Shown here in pieces: positions 32,424-43,300 of a stretch of DNA of 64,000 nt. The DNA is from Bacteroidota bacterium. GTDB lineage: Bacteria; Bacteroidota; Bacteroidia; Flavobacteriales_D; Crocinitomicaceae. The stretch's first letter is position 1; each line of letters opens with the position of its first letter. The notes below the pieces were generated by a model, which was not told where the DNA came from, did no database searches, and was given only the letters and a program-made list of their open reading frames with translations. The translations under genes were made by a program, and so were the position numbers. The stretch is taken from assembly GCA_016192075.1 (NCBI GenBank), contig JACPUU010000002.1, positions 1 through 64,000 on the forward strand, given 5' to 3'.

Positions 32424-34251
32424 GGTAAATTTTCTGACTCAGGTTTGTTTGTTCACCTTTCAGACTGATAAAATAAATGCCTGAAGCAACAGTTGAAACA
32501 TCAAAATCTTCCTGTGTATTTTGCGTATTGATCTGTGTATTTGCAACCAGTTTTCCGTTCATATCAACAATGGTGGCATTTACCGTTTGGTCTTTAATTC
32601 CGTTCCAGATTACGCGTACAACATCTGGTGAAGGCTGGTAAGCGTTAAAGAACGGAATGGCTTCCTGAATTTCTTCTTCACCGGCCAGGTTCCAGCTTGA
32701 GAATGACATAATGCGGGTTCTTCTGGAACCTGATGGTCCTAAATATTCTCCGGTGAACCAGAATGTCATGTCATCAGATGGGTCCATGGTCATTTGAGAA
32801 TAATCACCGTAACGGTTTCCGGTAGTTTGGGCTCCGGCACCATCAACACCAATTTGTTCCTGAACAGTCATTTCACCCAGTGGATCATCTTTAAAACGTC
32901 CGGTGTAACGGATACCGGCATAATCACTTGGTCCGCAGAAAGAGTAGGCCAGTGCAATATTACCCTGCTGATCCATCGCTACGTTACCCATCCAGCGGCT
33001 GTTTTGAGAGTCCGGTGAATACGTGCCCTGCTGGTAAATATACCATACGGCATCATTGTTTTCACGAAGTTCATACCAGCGTACGCCGGCACGGTTGGTA
33101 TTGTCCACATCTACCGTGTGACAAAGCATTACCACGTTGTAATCTGTAAAGCGGCGGTATTGTGCACGATACATAAAAATACCGGTAACTGCGTCAAGTT
33201 TTTGTGTGGTGCCTTGTTGTGAAATATCATCCCAGGTATTTGTAAATACGGAGTTAAATGCTGTGGTATTTAATGTCTGGTGACTGACAACAGAAGAACT
33301 ACCCGGAGAGGTCCAGTTAATAGTTGCTTTTAATACTTTAATATGGTCGGTTGAAATTCCGGACCAGGAGTTGTCCTGAACGGCAAAGAAATAACCGGGC
33401 TCGTCGGCATCTGGTTCAGTTGGGCCTTCAGCGTATGCCGGTGCAACACTGTTAAAGAACTGGTAGAAACTTGGAAATGACATGTTGATTTTTGAAGCTG
33501 TTGGGTCACCTAACAGCATTTTTTCACGTTCAAAAGCAATACAGTCGTTGGCTGATGTATTGCAGGTCATGAAATAAGCATTTGACCATACACCAAATTT
33601 CGGGTAATCCGGAAAAGCAGTAAATGCAAACGTATAGAGAAAATAAGAACCCAGCGGATCAGCTGTTTCAGAAATAGCGATCAGAATTTCATTCGATCCG
33701 GTTTGAAACTGGCTGATAAACCACCGGTCAGCAAAACGGTCATACATTACAATAGGGTCACCATCAGCCGAACTGCCTGGCCATAATGTAGCCAGTGAAG
33801 CAGGGGAGGTGGCAGCTGAACCATCTTTGTTATAAACGCGGTAGGTTGAGTTTACAGCCTGTACAAAGTAATCAGGGCCAGCTGCTCCGGTTGGGTCTGG
33901 TGGAAATGCGCCGGATTGAGCCTGCCAGTTGGCTTTAAGCCATCCCTGACCGTCACGGGTACCGTTGGTTGACTGAAGAGCAGGGTCTATCCCCTGGTTT
34001 TCAGGAATTCCAATATCTGAAATAGCCGAATAATCGGGTTTAAAGTCCCTGTCTTTTGGTTTCCAGTTATCATAATACCCTTCTTCAATGATGGTGGCAT
34101 TTTTCAGAAGGTCTTTCAACGGCTGGGTCTTCATAAAGCCGGTGCACTGGTCATGTGTGATTTTCACATCAATTTTCTCTTCCTGATTCTGGGCAAAGGA
34201 AGAGATAGATCCTGCCAGAATCGCTACATAGAGCGTAGTAATTTTTTTCAT
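32413..34251 (-). CDS. T9SS cargo protein with type A sorting domain
   Basis: This is a 612-residue secreted protein. After the signal peptide (1-20, SSFAQ) is a region without known enzyme motif but with repeated WFISQFQTG and DRWFIS-type strands that suggest a beta-propeller. The C-terminal type A sorting domain (about 530-612) shows IVDMNGKLVANT, GIYFISLKG and KIYLAR. I start at the ATG at 34249-34251, which begins the signal peptide; a start at 34296 adds 15 polar residues ahead of it. A TACCTTTA box lies about 25 nt upstream. Confidence 0.83.
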   Translation of the reverse strand: MKKITTLYVAILAGSISSFAQNQEEKIDVKITHDQCTGFMKTQPLKDLLKNATIIEEGYYDNWKPKDRDFKPDYSAISDIGIPENQGIDPALQSTNGTRDGQGWLKANWQAQSGAFPPDPTGAAGPDYFVQAVNSTYRVYNKDGSAATSPASLATLWPGSSADGDPIVMYDRFADRWFISQFQTGSNEILIAISETADPLGSYFLYTFAFTAFPDYPKFGVWSNAYFMTCNTSANDCIAFEREKMLLGDPTASKINMSFPSFYQFFNSVAPAYAEGPTEPDADEPGYFFAVQDNSWSGISTDHIKVLKATINWTSPGSSSVVSHQTLNTTAFNSVFTNTWDDISQQGTTQKLDAVTGIFMYRAQYRRFTDYNVVMLCHTVDVDNTNRAGVRWYELRENNDAVWYIYQQGTYSPDSQNSRWMGNVAMDQQGNIALAYSFCGPSDYAGIRYTGRFKDDPLGEMTVQEQIGVDGAGAQTTGNRYGDYSQMTMDPSDDMTFWFTGEYLGPSGSRRTRIMSFSSWNLAGEEEIQEAIPFFNAYQPSPDVVRVIWNGIKDQTVNATIVDMNGKLVANTQINTQNTQEDFDVSTVASGIYFISLKGEQTNLSQKIYLAR

Positions 34252-34358
34252 GGTATTAGTTGCTTTTCGATTCTTAAAGGTACGAAATTTTTCCAAATCT
34301 GCTAAGTATCGCTAAACAGGCCGGGGTAACAGGTATAGCAGAGTCTGATCAGATTGCG

Positions 34359-34366
34359 TATATTTG
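34359..34366 (+). promoter_or_regulatory. -7 promoter box TATATTTG
   Basis: This exact match lies within CGTATATTTGTA (34357-34368), identical to the boxes at 1996 and 44207. It is 29 nt ahead of the TTG start of the acyltransferase gene. Confidence 0.6.
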
Positions 34367-34395
34367 TACTGAATTGTATCGTTTTTTGACCAATC

Positions 34396-35160
34396 TTGGC
34401 CCTTTTTAAAAGAAATATCTTCAATCAGTCTGTTTTTTTGAAAAAATCAACAATCCGGTTTTTTGGCTCGGTTGTTTATTTCAGATTTAATTTCAGGTAC
34501 AAGGCACGTATTGAGGGGGCTGAATTATTTCAATACCTGCCTGATCAAAATGTACTGATCATTTCAAATCACCAGACGTATTTTGCGGATGTGTCTTTTT
34601 TCTTTCACACCATTCATGCGGCTATTACGGGGCATCCGAACAGCATTAAGTACCCGGGATTTCTCAAATGCAGAAAGCACAATATTTACTATGTGGCTGC
34701 AGAAGAAACAATGAAAGCAGGTTTTTTGCCAAAATTGCTGGCATTTTCAGGGGCAGTAACCATTAACCGTTCCTGGCGTGCCAACGGGCAGAATGTGCGC
34801 AGGAAAGTAGACCGGAGTGAAACTCAAAACATTGACCGCGCCCTGCAGGATGGGTGGCTCATTACGTTTCCACAGGGTACAACAACGCCCTATGCCCCGG
34901 GCAGAATAGGAACGGCTATTATTGTTAAGAAACACAAACCGGTAGTAGTACCGGTTGTTATTGACGGATTCAGGCGGTCGTTTGACAAAAAAGGAATCCG
35001 CACGCGGAAAAAAAATTCAGAATTGCGGATGCGCGTAAAAGCCCCGCTTGAAATTGATTATTCAAAAACGGTTGAAGAGATTATGCATCAGATGATGACC
35101 GCCATTGAGCAGACACCTGAATTCAACACACTGGAAAAAATAAAAAAACAGGAGACCTAG
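34396..35160 (+). CDS. PlsC-family 1-acylglycerol-3-phosphate acyltransferase
   Basis: This protein transfers a fatty acyl chain to a lysophospholipid at the inner membrane face. It has 254 residues, with the catalytic motif NHQTYFAD (HX4D) and the TFPQGTTTPY acceptor-binding segment. The only possible start in frame is TTG at 34396: a TGA stands three codons before, and the first ATG comes after the HX4D motif. The protein may be poorly expressed for that reason. It converges with the DUF4139 gene. Confidence 0.87.
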   Translation: MALFKRNIFNQSVFLKKSTIRFFGSVVYFRFNFRYKARIEGAELFQYLPDQNVLIISNHQTYFADVSFFFHTIHAAITGHPNSIKYPGFLKCRKHNIYYVAAEETMKAGFLPKLLAFSGAVTINRSWRANGQNVRRKVDRSETQNIDRALQDGWLITFPQGTTTPYAPGRIGTAIIVKKHKPVVVPVVIDGFRRSFDKKGIRTRKKNSELRMRVKAPLEIDYSKTVEEIMHQMMTAIEQTPEFNTLEKIKKQET

Positions 35161-35208
35161 TGTCTCCCGCTTTTCCTCATCAACCCTGGTTTTTAGTTTT
35201 CAGGAAAT

Positions 35209-36915
35209 TTAATAATAGGCCAGATTGATGCTTTTCGTTTTGTCGTATTTGATGGTATAAATTAGGTTGAATGTTTGTGATTCATTAGGTTTCATACGAA
35301 CATTCCAGTCAATGATTCCGGTAATAGGGTCAGCCTCACCCTTGCTCAGCTCAGTTACCTCCAGTTCAATTTCAGAGTTTCGTATAACCGGTAACTGGTC
35401 TTGCAGTATCAACCGGATATTTTTAGCCTTTTGATTTTTAATGGTGATACGGTATGAAACAGTTTTTTCAATTTTATCGCCAACCACTTTTTCTTTTGAT
35501 TCATCTTTGAGCAGGTTTCGGGTAACCACAATGTTCTGGTCTTTGCCAAGGCTCAGGTTCATGGTATCTTCAAGTGTTGTAGGGTTCAGGTATGTTTCGC
35601 CAATGTAGGCCCCGTCATGAAATAAATTGGCTTTTCCCGGTATCAGGTTCAGGCTTCCCAGGTCAGTGATGCGCGCCACCATATAAACAGAAAGGTCAAG
35701 TTTTGGAACAGCATAATAAATATATTCGGTGTTCAGTGATTTGGTATTGATCAAAACCATGTTCATTTGATTATCTGATTTAATGCTGTAGGGCAAATCA
35801 ATGGCATATTCAATTGAAAGCAATTGTTCTACCATGGTGCTGAAGTTTAAAGATGTCTGTGCGTTGTAATCATCCTGGTTTATATTGCCGGAGCTTTCAG
35901 TTTCGGAAAGCGATGGCATGGCAGTACCAAACCCGTTCATGTCTGAGGTGGTTCGTTTACCCTGGTCGTAATAGACATCATTGCGGTAGGTGTAATAATC
36001 AAGATACCACGGGTAGAGTTCAGGTTTTGTTTTATTGGCATAGGGGTTGTTGGTTGAAAGATTCAGGCGCACGCCATCCCAATCAATTCCGGTATTCTGA
36101 TAAACGTGTGCCTTGTAGGTAAGATCAATTGAACTGGTAGCTGCTGAACTTCTGAAATCATACATTGGAACCCAGCCGGCGTTATTGACCAGGTAAGTTG
36201 CTTCAATTTTACCCGTTGCCGCTTCTTCTGCAGATACGGTAATTTCTATGCGGTGAATAGGTTCTTTGTATTGCTGATCAACCAGGTTGTTGTTTGAATT
36301 ATAATTGTAAAGGCTGTTAAGACGGCTTTGCATGCGGGTTTGTTTTTTGCCCAGAATTACTTTTTCTCTTCCAAGCCGCAGAAGTTCTTTGTTAATCTGA
36401 TTCATTTTTTCATGATAAAACAGCAGGGCATCTTTTAATAAGGGAATGGAATCATTTACTTTTCCCTGACCTTTGATGGTGCCATTGTTCTCTATGATTC
36501 GTTTTTCGCTGTTGAGTACGTCAATCTGGTATTGAATGGTTGACATTTCATATTCCAGGTCAAAAAGCGAATCCTGAAGCAGGGTAATTTCGCGCTGAAT
36601 TTTGACCGGAATTTCGCTGGTAGAATTTTCTACAGGATCAGGCTCAGGGTAATAAACAGAGTATTTGGTTTCAAGCAACACAATGCTGCCTGAGGCGTTA
36701 ATCTGAATGCTGTTTGGATCAATGCTCGGACTGATACCTTCAATAACAAGAGTTGTTATGCCTTTGGTAATGCTGTACGAAGCTTTTTCCTGAATTTGTG
36801 CTCCCTGCATGTAAACCGTAACCTTGCTGATAGCCGATTTTATGACGGTTCCTTTATCTGCACCAAAAGAGGTAATTGCAGTGAAGGAGAGGAGAAGAAA
36901 CATAATTTTTTTCAT
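35209..36915 (-). CDS. DUF4139/MuiA-family protein
   Basis: This is a 568-residue exported protein. It has a signal peptide (1-18, ITSFGAD), an N-terminal DUF4140-type region (about 28-125: ISKVTVYMQGAQIQ), a coiled-coil stretch (about 95-200) and the C-terminal DUF4139 region (about 220-568). The last is the fold of the 'mucoidy inhibitor' MuiA family, whose role is not known. It is monocistronic; a gap of about 190 nt separates it from gldJ. Confidence 0.85.
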   Translation of the reverse strand: MKKIMFLLLSFTAITSFGADKGTVIKSAISKVTVYMQGAQIQEKASYSITKGITTLVIEGISPSIDPNSIQINASGSIVLLETKYSVYYPEPDPVENSTSEIPVKIQREITLLQDSLFDLEYEMSTIQYQIDVLNSEKRIIENNGTIKGQGKVNDSIPLLKDALLFYHEKMNQINKELLRLGREKVILGKKQTRMQSRLNSLYNYNSNNNLVDQQYKEPIHRIEITVSAEEAATGKIEATYLVNNAGWVPMYDFRSSAATSSIDLTYKAHVYQNTGIDWDGVRLNLSTNNPYANKTKPELYPWYLDYYTYRNDVYYDQGKRTTSDMNGFGTAMPSLSETESSGNINQDDYNAQTSLNFSTMVEQLLSIEYAIDLPYSIKSDNQMNMVLINTKSLNTEYIYYAVPKLDLSVYMVARITDLGSLNLIPGKANLFHDGAYIGETYLNPTTLEDTMNLSLGKDQNIVVTRNLLKDESKEKVVGDKIEKTVSYRITIKNQKAKNIRLILQDQLPVIRNSEIELEVTELSKGEADPITGIIDWNVRMKPNESQTFNLIYTIKYDKTKSINLAYY

Positions 36916-37042
36916 AAGACGCGTATTTGTTTAAAGTGGTCGTATGAAATTTCCGGCTGCAGTAAAAGTGTCTTTAATGCCGGCACTGAATTTCATAACC
37001 CGTTTTGTTTTTATCCGGTACAACGGGTTATAAAAAAGGTTC

Positions 37043-37081
37043 AAAAAAAAATCCCGCTGAAATTTTTCAGCGGGATTTTTT
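37043..37081 (-). terminator. Rho-independent terminator after gldJ
   Basis: AAATCCCGCTGAA pairs with TTCAGCGGGATTT around a 4-nt loop, with A and T runs on both sides. It lies about 22 nt past the gldJ stop on the minus strand. Confidence 0.92.
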
Positions 37082-37102
37082 AAAAATAATTTTTGTCTGT
37101 GA

Positions 37103-39151
37103 CTATCTGTAGCGACCAAGACCTTTAGGGCTTCCCAGTCGATCCATAGCACATCTGAAACCAATGGTACAGCTTGACTGATCTTCATCCAGGAAGCGGC
37201 GGTTTGAACCAACAATCCAGTATGCACGGTCTTTCCATGAACCACCTTTATAAACACGTGATTTATCGGATACCATTGTTGTAGGCCAGCCTGTTCTGTC
37301 ATTTGGTCTGATAGAGTTACCTACCAGGTCATACGCTTCGTGATCATTCTGATACATGACCAATGACTCATCGCGGATACCGGAATTGATATCACTCTTA
37401 CGCTGATCATCACCAAAGAACTTAGACGACTCAAAATCACCGTCAATATAATCACGGTAGTCTGAGTTTTTGTAGTTTGTGCGGTCAATGTTTTCCTCGT
37501 TTGTTACCTGGCGCCATTTCAGGTTACCAGGCGTGTTAACGATGTAGTCAGAAATACCTTTGCGCAGAATCGGAATAATTTCAAGCGGGTATTCATTACC
37601 TAAATTATCTGTGCGGATAAAACGAGGATCAACACCTTCAAATAATCCGTCAAAAATGTTGGTTTGAATAATCTCTGAAGCTTCCATGTAGAATTGCTGG
37701 TTGGCAGCATCAATTGCCATATCCACCACACGATTCAGTTCTTTCAGCAATTCAAGCTCCATAGAGTCTTTTGATTTGTTTTTAGAAAGATATACCTGTT
37801 CTGGCGGGCTGTTGTAATAATCAATATCATTTCTTGATTTAACGTTCATAGACATACCACGGTATAAACCGGTTGAATCAAGTGAATCTCTTTCAGTCAT
37901 ACCCTGAACGTGATCTTGTGCAGAAATACGTTGAAAACGAACGCGTTCAAACTCATGCAGGTATTCTTTAATTCCATACACGTCATAAATTACCTGGTTG
38001 GTTTTTTCATCAATTGCACCGTCGTTACCAAGCACTTTTGTTGTAAATACGTTCCCTCTGAAAGGTCTGAACTCATCAAAATCTTCATGTGACAATGGGC
38101 GGTAAACATCCATTACCCACTCAGAAACGTTACCGGCCATGTGATACAAACCGTAATCATTTGGCCAGTATGAATCAACCGGAGCAGTAATGTCGGCAGC
38201 ATCGTTCAATGCACCGGCAACTCCCATGTAGTCACCTTGTCCGCGAACAAAGTTTGCGCGAATATCACCCTGGAATTGTTCGTCATCCTGGCGAACCCAG
38301 TGTCCGGTCCATGGATAAGTTCTTCTGTTTTCAATAACACCGGGGTCAGCTTCGTTGGTCATAGATCCAATGAGACCGTAGTAGGCAAATTCCCACTCAG
38401 CTTCTGTAGGCAGGCGGTAACGCGGTAAAAGAATACCGTCTTCCATACGCACAATACGTTGTCCAAGGTCAGCTCTTTTTCCACTCCATCCCTGTTTAGG
38501 ATCAAGGTCAATCAATTTCTGTTCTTTGTCTTCACCCGGGTGATACTGGTCAGCCATGTAGGTATCTGTAGTGAATGGTTCACCGGATTGATCGGGATTC
38601 ATCGTTAAAACACCTTCACGGATAAGGATAAACTCGTTTACACGGTCTGTTCTCCATTTGCAGAAATCGTTTGCCTGGTTCCAGCTAACGCCAACAACCG
38701 GGTAATTCTGGTAAGCCGGGTGTCTTAAATAGTACTCAACATACGGCTCGTTAAATGCTAAAGGAGATCTCCAGCAATTGGTATCCGGCAGCGCATTTTT
38801 ATAAACCATCGGGAATTCTGCATAGGTTCTTCTGGTCCAGTACAAATACTCCAGCCAGTTAAAGTTTGTAACCTCAAACTGATCCATGTAGAATGAAGAA
38901 ACGGTAACCCTTCTTGGTGTATTGTTCCACTCGTAAGTTACATCCTGTTCACCGCGCCCCATGGTAAAGGTACCGCCTTCAACCAGAATCAGACCAGGGC
39001 CTGTTTCCTGATCATAATACGGCACTTTTTGAAAACCGCCATTGCGTGGGTTGTTATATTCCCAACCTGTTGCATTGGATCTTTCACGGGCACATGAGCC
39101 AATGAAACCAGCAGCGGCTAACATAACTACAACTAACTTATTCCCTCTCAT
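37103..39151 (-). CDS. gldJ: Gliding motility lipoprotein GldJ
   Basis: GldJ is an outer-membrane-linked lipoprotein needed for gliding and T9SS function. The 682-residue protein has a lipobox with C20 (FIGSC), then ATGWEYNNPRNGGFQKV, VEGGTFTMG and a formylglycine-generating-enzyme-like (FGE-sulfatase) fold. The WNNTPRRVTVSSFYMDQFEVTN and YPVVGVSWNQA segments match GldJ rather than GldK, as I remember them. It is longer than I recall for Flavobacterium GldJ (about 560), mostly through a central insert at about residues 380-590. The ATG at 39149-39151 is used; a TTG at 39172 adds seven residues. Confidence 0.9.
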   Translation of the reverse strand: MRGNKLVVVMLAAAGFIGSCARERSNATGWEYNNPRNGGFQKVPYYDQETGPGLILVEGGTFTMGRGEQDVTYEWNNTPRRVTVSSFYMDQFEVTNFNWLEYLYWTRRTYAEFPMVYKNALPDTNCWRSPLAFNEPYVEYYLRHPAYQNYPVVGVSWNQANDFCKWRTDRVNEFILIREGVLTMNPDQSGEPFTTDTYMADQYHPGEDKEQKLIDLDPKQGWSGKRADLGQRIVRMEDGILLPRYRLPTEAEWEFAYYGLIGSMTNEADPGVIENRRTYPWTGHWVRQDDEQFQGDIRANFVRGQGDYMGVAGALNDAADITAPVDSYWPNDYGLYHMAGNVSEWVMDVYRPLSHEDFDEFRPFRGNVFTTKVLGNDGAIDEKTNQVIYDVYGIKEYLHEFERVRFQRISAQDHVQGMTERDSLDSTGLYRGMSMNVKSRNDIDYYNSPPEQVYLSKNKSKDSMELELLKELNRVVDMAIDAANQQFYMEASEIIQTNIFDGLFEGVDPRFIRTDNLGNEYPLEIIPILRKGISDYIVNTPGNLKWRQVTNEENIDRTNYKNSDYRDYIDGDFESSKFFGDDQRKSDINSGIRDESLVMYQNDHEAYDLVGNSIRPNDRTGWPTTMVSDKSRVYKGGSWKDRAYWIVGSNRRFLDEDQSSCTIGFRCAMDRLGSPKGLGRYR

Positions 39152-39221
39152 TGTATATGGTTTAATTAACAATTCTTATTTTGGTATATAATTGGTCTTT
39201 CTAAAAAGGTTACAAACATAA

Positions 39222-40220
39222 TTAAAAAGATGGACATGATATCGTTCTGAACTTTTGCGGTTTGTTTGTACAGCTAAAATTCAGCCCCAGTGATAACTCA
39301 TGTGATCCGCCTGAAGCATTGGTCAGCGGAGAAACCGTAATGTCATAGGAATAGCCGAATTTAAAGGTTCCGGAATCAATACCAATTGACAAAATAAATG
39401 CATCACGGGCCCTTAACCAGGCTCCGGCTGTGAAAACACCGTATTTCAGGTAGGTTCCAATGTTTAACTGCTGAAAACCATCCTGGTAGGTGTAGATAAT
39501 ATTGGGTGAAATGGATGTAACATTTTGGTATTGAGAGCCGCTGCCAAAAACAATATTAACCCCCATGTGGCCTGTAAAACGCATTGGAAGCCGTGAGTTG
39601 CCCAAAATCAATGATTCGTCCGGCATGTTGAGGTGTTTTGCGGCAAAACCGAAATAGAAATTTTTTGAAAACCCGACAAGTCCGGCAGAAACATCAAAAA
39701 AGCCACGTGTTCCCCAGCCATTGTCCATCAGCGTTCCGCGCGGTACATCACCGGTTTGATAAATAAAACCACGGCGCGGGTCAATCATATCACCAAAGGT
39801 CAGTTTATTCCAGTCAAGAAACTTCTGATTCCAGGTAGCCTGTGCACCAAACAGGAAAGAAAATTTGCGCGTTACGTGCAGGTGATAAGAGTAGGCAACA
39901 CTTACGGTTGACCAGTTTATGGTGTTTTTACCAGCCATGTCATTGGTGACCATAAATGCAATGCCGCCTTGCAGGGTGTTAACAAACTGATCATACGAAA
40001 TGCTATTGGTAATAAAAGAACCTGAAATAGAAGGCCACTCATTGCGGTGATTCATATTCAGGCGCGGACATCCATGTGTACCGGCCATAGCCGGGTTCAG
40101 GTAAATTGGATTTGCATAAAACTGCGTAAACTCAGGGTCCTGGGCCCAAGAAACCACTGAGCCGGCAAATGTTATTGCCAGCAAAAAAGTTTTAAAAATC
40201 CGATTCGTAAATCTTTTCAT
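39222..40220 (-). CDS. PorP/SprF-family T9SS outer-membrane protein
   Basis: This is a 332-residue beta-barrel protein with a signal peptide (ending VVSWAQ) followed by the family hallmark DPEFTQFYANPIYLNPAMAGT. PorP/SprF proteins work with T9SS and gliding adhesins; there are usually many copies per genome. It lies directly upstream of gldJ on the same strand (70-nt gap) and is divergent from porU, so it sits in the secretion block. Confidence 0.9.
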   Translation of the reverse strand: MKRFTNRIFKTFLLAITFAGSVVSWAQDPEFTQFYANPIYLNPAMAGTHGCPRLNMNHRNEWPSISGSFITNSISYDQFVNTLQGGIAFMVTNDMAGKNTINWSTVSVAYSYHLHVTRKFSFLFGAQATWNQKFLDWNKLTFGDMIDPRRGFIYQTGDVPRGTLMDNGWGTRGFFDVSAGLVGFSKNFYFGFAAKHLNMPDESLILGNSRLPMRFTGHMGVNIVFGSGSQYQNVTSISPNIIYTYQDGFQQLNIGTYLKYGVFTAGAWLRARDAFILSIGIDSGTFKFGYSYDITVSPLTNASGGSHELSLGLNFSCTNKPQKFRTISCPSF

Positions 40221-40352
40221 AATTATGATATCGCCTGGTGTTACGGCTCACCCGTGCATAAGGTTTCAAAATTCTGAATTTTTCCCGAGTTTTGCAATAA
40301 TAAGTAATTTTAGGCGTTTTTTTAACACTTACGTCTGTGATCGTTCGAAAAT

Positions 40353-43300
40353 ATGCCCCTTTTAACATCTAAATTCTTCCGTTCTGCCATTGTCCTGATC
40401 AGTAGTTTGATAATGGTTCCAACAGGTGCACAGGCTTACCAGGTTGTTATTTCCAATACCTGGAACACGGCGCAGGGAATATGTATACCCTGTAACTACG
40501 ACGCAGTTTTGGGTAATGTTTATTCAAATCAATCTATCCTTTTAACTGAAAAGGGCCGCTTTAGTTACAGTTATACGGTCAGTAATCTGGTTTATACCCC
40601 TGTTGAACTGCCCGCAAAATATGATAAAAAGTATCTTTCAACAGCACCTGAACTGGTTGTGAAATTTGAAAAGGCACGCACTGAAAATTTTCTGGTTGTT
40701 TATTATCATCCGTTAATCAATAGTAACGGGCAGGTTCAGATTCTGAGTGAAATACAGGTGGAGGTAGAGGCTACACCGCTTATGACAACGCGGGCGGCAA
40801 CGTTTGTACCAAATTCAATTCTGGCTTCTGGTAGCTGGTATAAAATTGGCGTTTCGCAATCAGGGGTACATAAAATTGATCTGTCGATGCTGCAATCACT
40901 TGGTGTGTCAACTTCAGGTCTCAATCCCACACACATTAATATTTATGGCAATCACGTGCCAAAACTCCCAACCATGAACAATGCCTATCATCCGGATGAT
41001 TTGCTTAAAAATAACATCTACATTGAAGGCGAGGGAGACGGTGTTTTTGATGCGTCTGATTATATCCTGTTTTATGCCACCGGGCCCGATGTGGTTACTA
41101 CCGGAAGTTCGGATTTTGCCGTTTCAAAAAATGATATTGACTCGCTGTCATATTATTTTATACACATTGACGCAGGTGACCCGGCACAACGTATTTCATC
41201 CATTTCAAACTCAGGTTCGCCGGTAAGTCATACGGTTAACAGTACGGCAGATTATTTTTTACATGAACTGGATGAACTGAATTTGCTGAAATCTGGTGAT
41301 ACCTGGTTAGGTGAACATTTTGACATTGAACTTACAAAAACATTTACGGCTGATTTGGGAAGTATTGTTTCAGGTACAGATATCAGCATGAAAACAGCAA
41401 TCGGTTCTGCTGTAAAATCCGGCAGCGGAAGCATGAGTGTTGTTGTAAATGGAACTGAGCAGGATTTAGTCGTATGTCCAACCATGTTTGGCTCTTATAT
41501 TGAAGCAAAGTATACCACATCAACAGCATTGTTTCAATCACCCACCTCACTCCTGAATTTCAGCCTGACATTTCAGCGTTCAAGTGCCGCCAGTGAGGCC
41601 TGGCTTGATTACATTTTGCTTAACTACCAGCGCAACCTGGCCATGGGATCAAGCCAGTTGTTTGTGCGTAATTTTGCTTCGGTGGGGGTGGGCAACACGG
41701 CACAGTTTACTATTTCTTCTGCCAGTTCTGCGGTCCAGGTTTGGGAAATTACAGATCCAACGGCGGTGCAAAAAGTGAATGGAACACTCACGGGTTCTGA
41801 CTATGTTTTTATTCAGAATTCAGATTCGCTGCGGTCCTATGTTTCTTTTTATGTGAGTCAGGCACTTTCGCCGGTTGCTGTGGGTGCCGTATCCAATCAG
41901 AATTTGCATGCCTTGAGTCAGGCTGATTATATCATTGTGGCGCATGCATCTTTGCTGGCGCCGGCTGATCGCCTGGCAAATCTGCACCGCAACCAGGGGC
42001 TTGATGTACATGTGGTAGATGTTCAAAAAATATACAATGAATTTGGAGGCGGTGCTGCTGATCCGGTTGCTGTCAGGTGGTTTATGAAAATGTTTTATGA
42101 CCGCGCCGCAGGTGATCCGGCTTTAATGCCGCGATACCTTTGCCTGTTTGGTGACGGAACGTATGACCCGCTTAACCGCCTGAGTGATAATAATTACCTG
42201 GTGCCAACCTATAACAATCCACGGAATGATGATATTGAATATACCTCGTCCTTTACCTCAGATGATTTTTTTGGAATGCTTGATGACAATGAAGGTATTT
42301 CTGCATTCAACCTGCTTGACATTGGTATTGGCCGTTTTCCGGTTACTACACCTGAAGAGGCTGAAGATGTGGTGAATAAAATTGAGCATTACATGAATTT
42401 TGGTTCTACGTTGTATAGCAATGCAACCGGTGTTCAGTGTAATTCTGACGGGTATTCAAGTTCGTTTGGTGATTGGCGAAACCGCATTGTATTAATGGCA
42501 GATGATGAGAACAACGGAACGTTTGTGAATGATTGTGAATCACTCAGTGATACTACTGCCAAATATCATCCTGAAATAAATGTTGTAAAAATATACCTGG
42601 ATGCTTACCAGCAAACGGTAACTTCAGGCGGACAGCGTTTCCCGGATGCCGAAGAGGCCATTAATCAGAATATAAATAAAGGGGCTTTGATTTTTAATTA
42701 CGTAGGTCACGGCGGTGAAACAGGTTTGTCGCTTGAACGCGTTGTTACCATTCCAATGATTGAGGCGTGGACCAATGTAAATAACCTGACCGTGTTTATT
42801 TCAGCAACGTGTGAGTTCAGCCGGTTTGATGATCCGGGACGTATTTCTGCGGGTGAAATAACATTGCTGGCACCTTATGGCGGCGCGGTAAGTTTGCTTA
42901 CCACAACGCGCCTGGTTCAGATAACGGTGAATACCACCATGGTGCAAAACCTGTATACCGTATTGTTTAATGAGGTGAATGGTCAGGCCTTGTCGCTGGG
43001 TGATATTATTTCACAAACCAAAAACCTGTCAGCAGGCAGTGACAATATCCGTAATTTTACGCTGCTGGGTGATCCGGCACTGCGACTCGGTAAACCGCAG
43101 CCGTTTATTGTTACAGACAGTATTAATGGGGTTAGCATTACCGCGACACCTGATACGCTCAAAGCGCTTTCTAAAATTACTATTTCAGGTCACGTGGAAG
43201 ATGTAAACGGAAATCTGATGTCATCCTATAGCGGAATTGCCTACCCAACCATTTATGATAAAATCAAAACGCGTTATACCCTTGGGCAAGACGCGGAATC

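Noticed and set aside
36796-37302. Frames around the gldJ terminator
   Set aside because: They overlap the terminator hairpin and the end of gldJ; no coding evidence.
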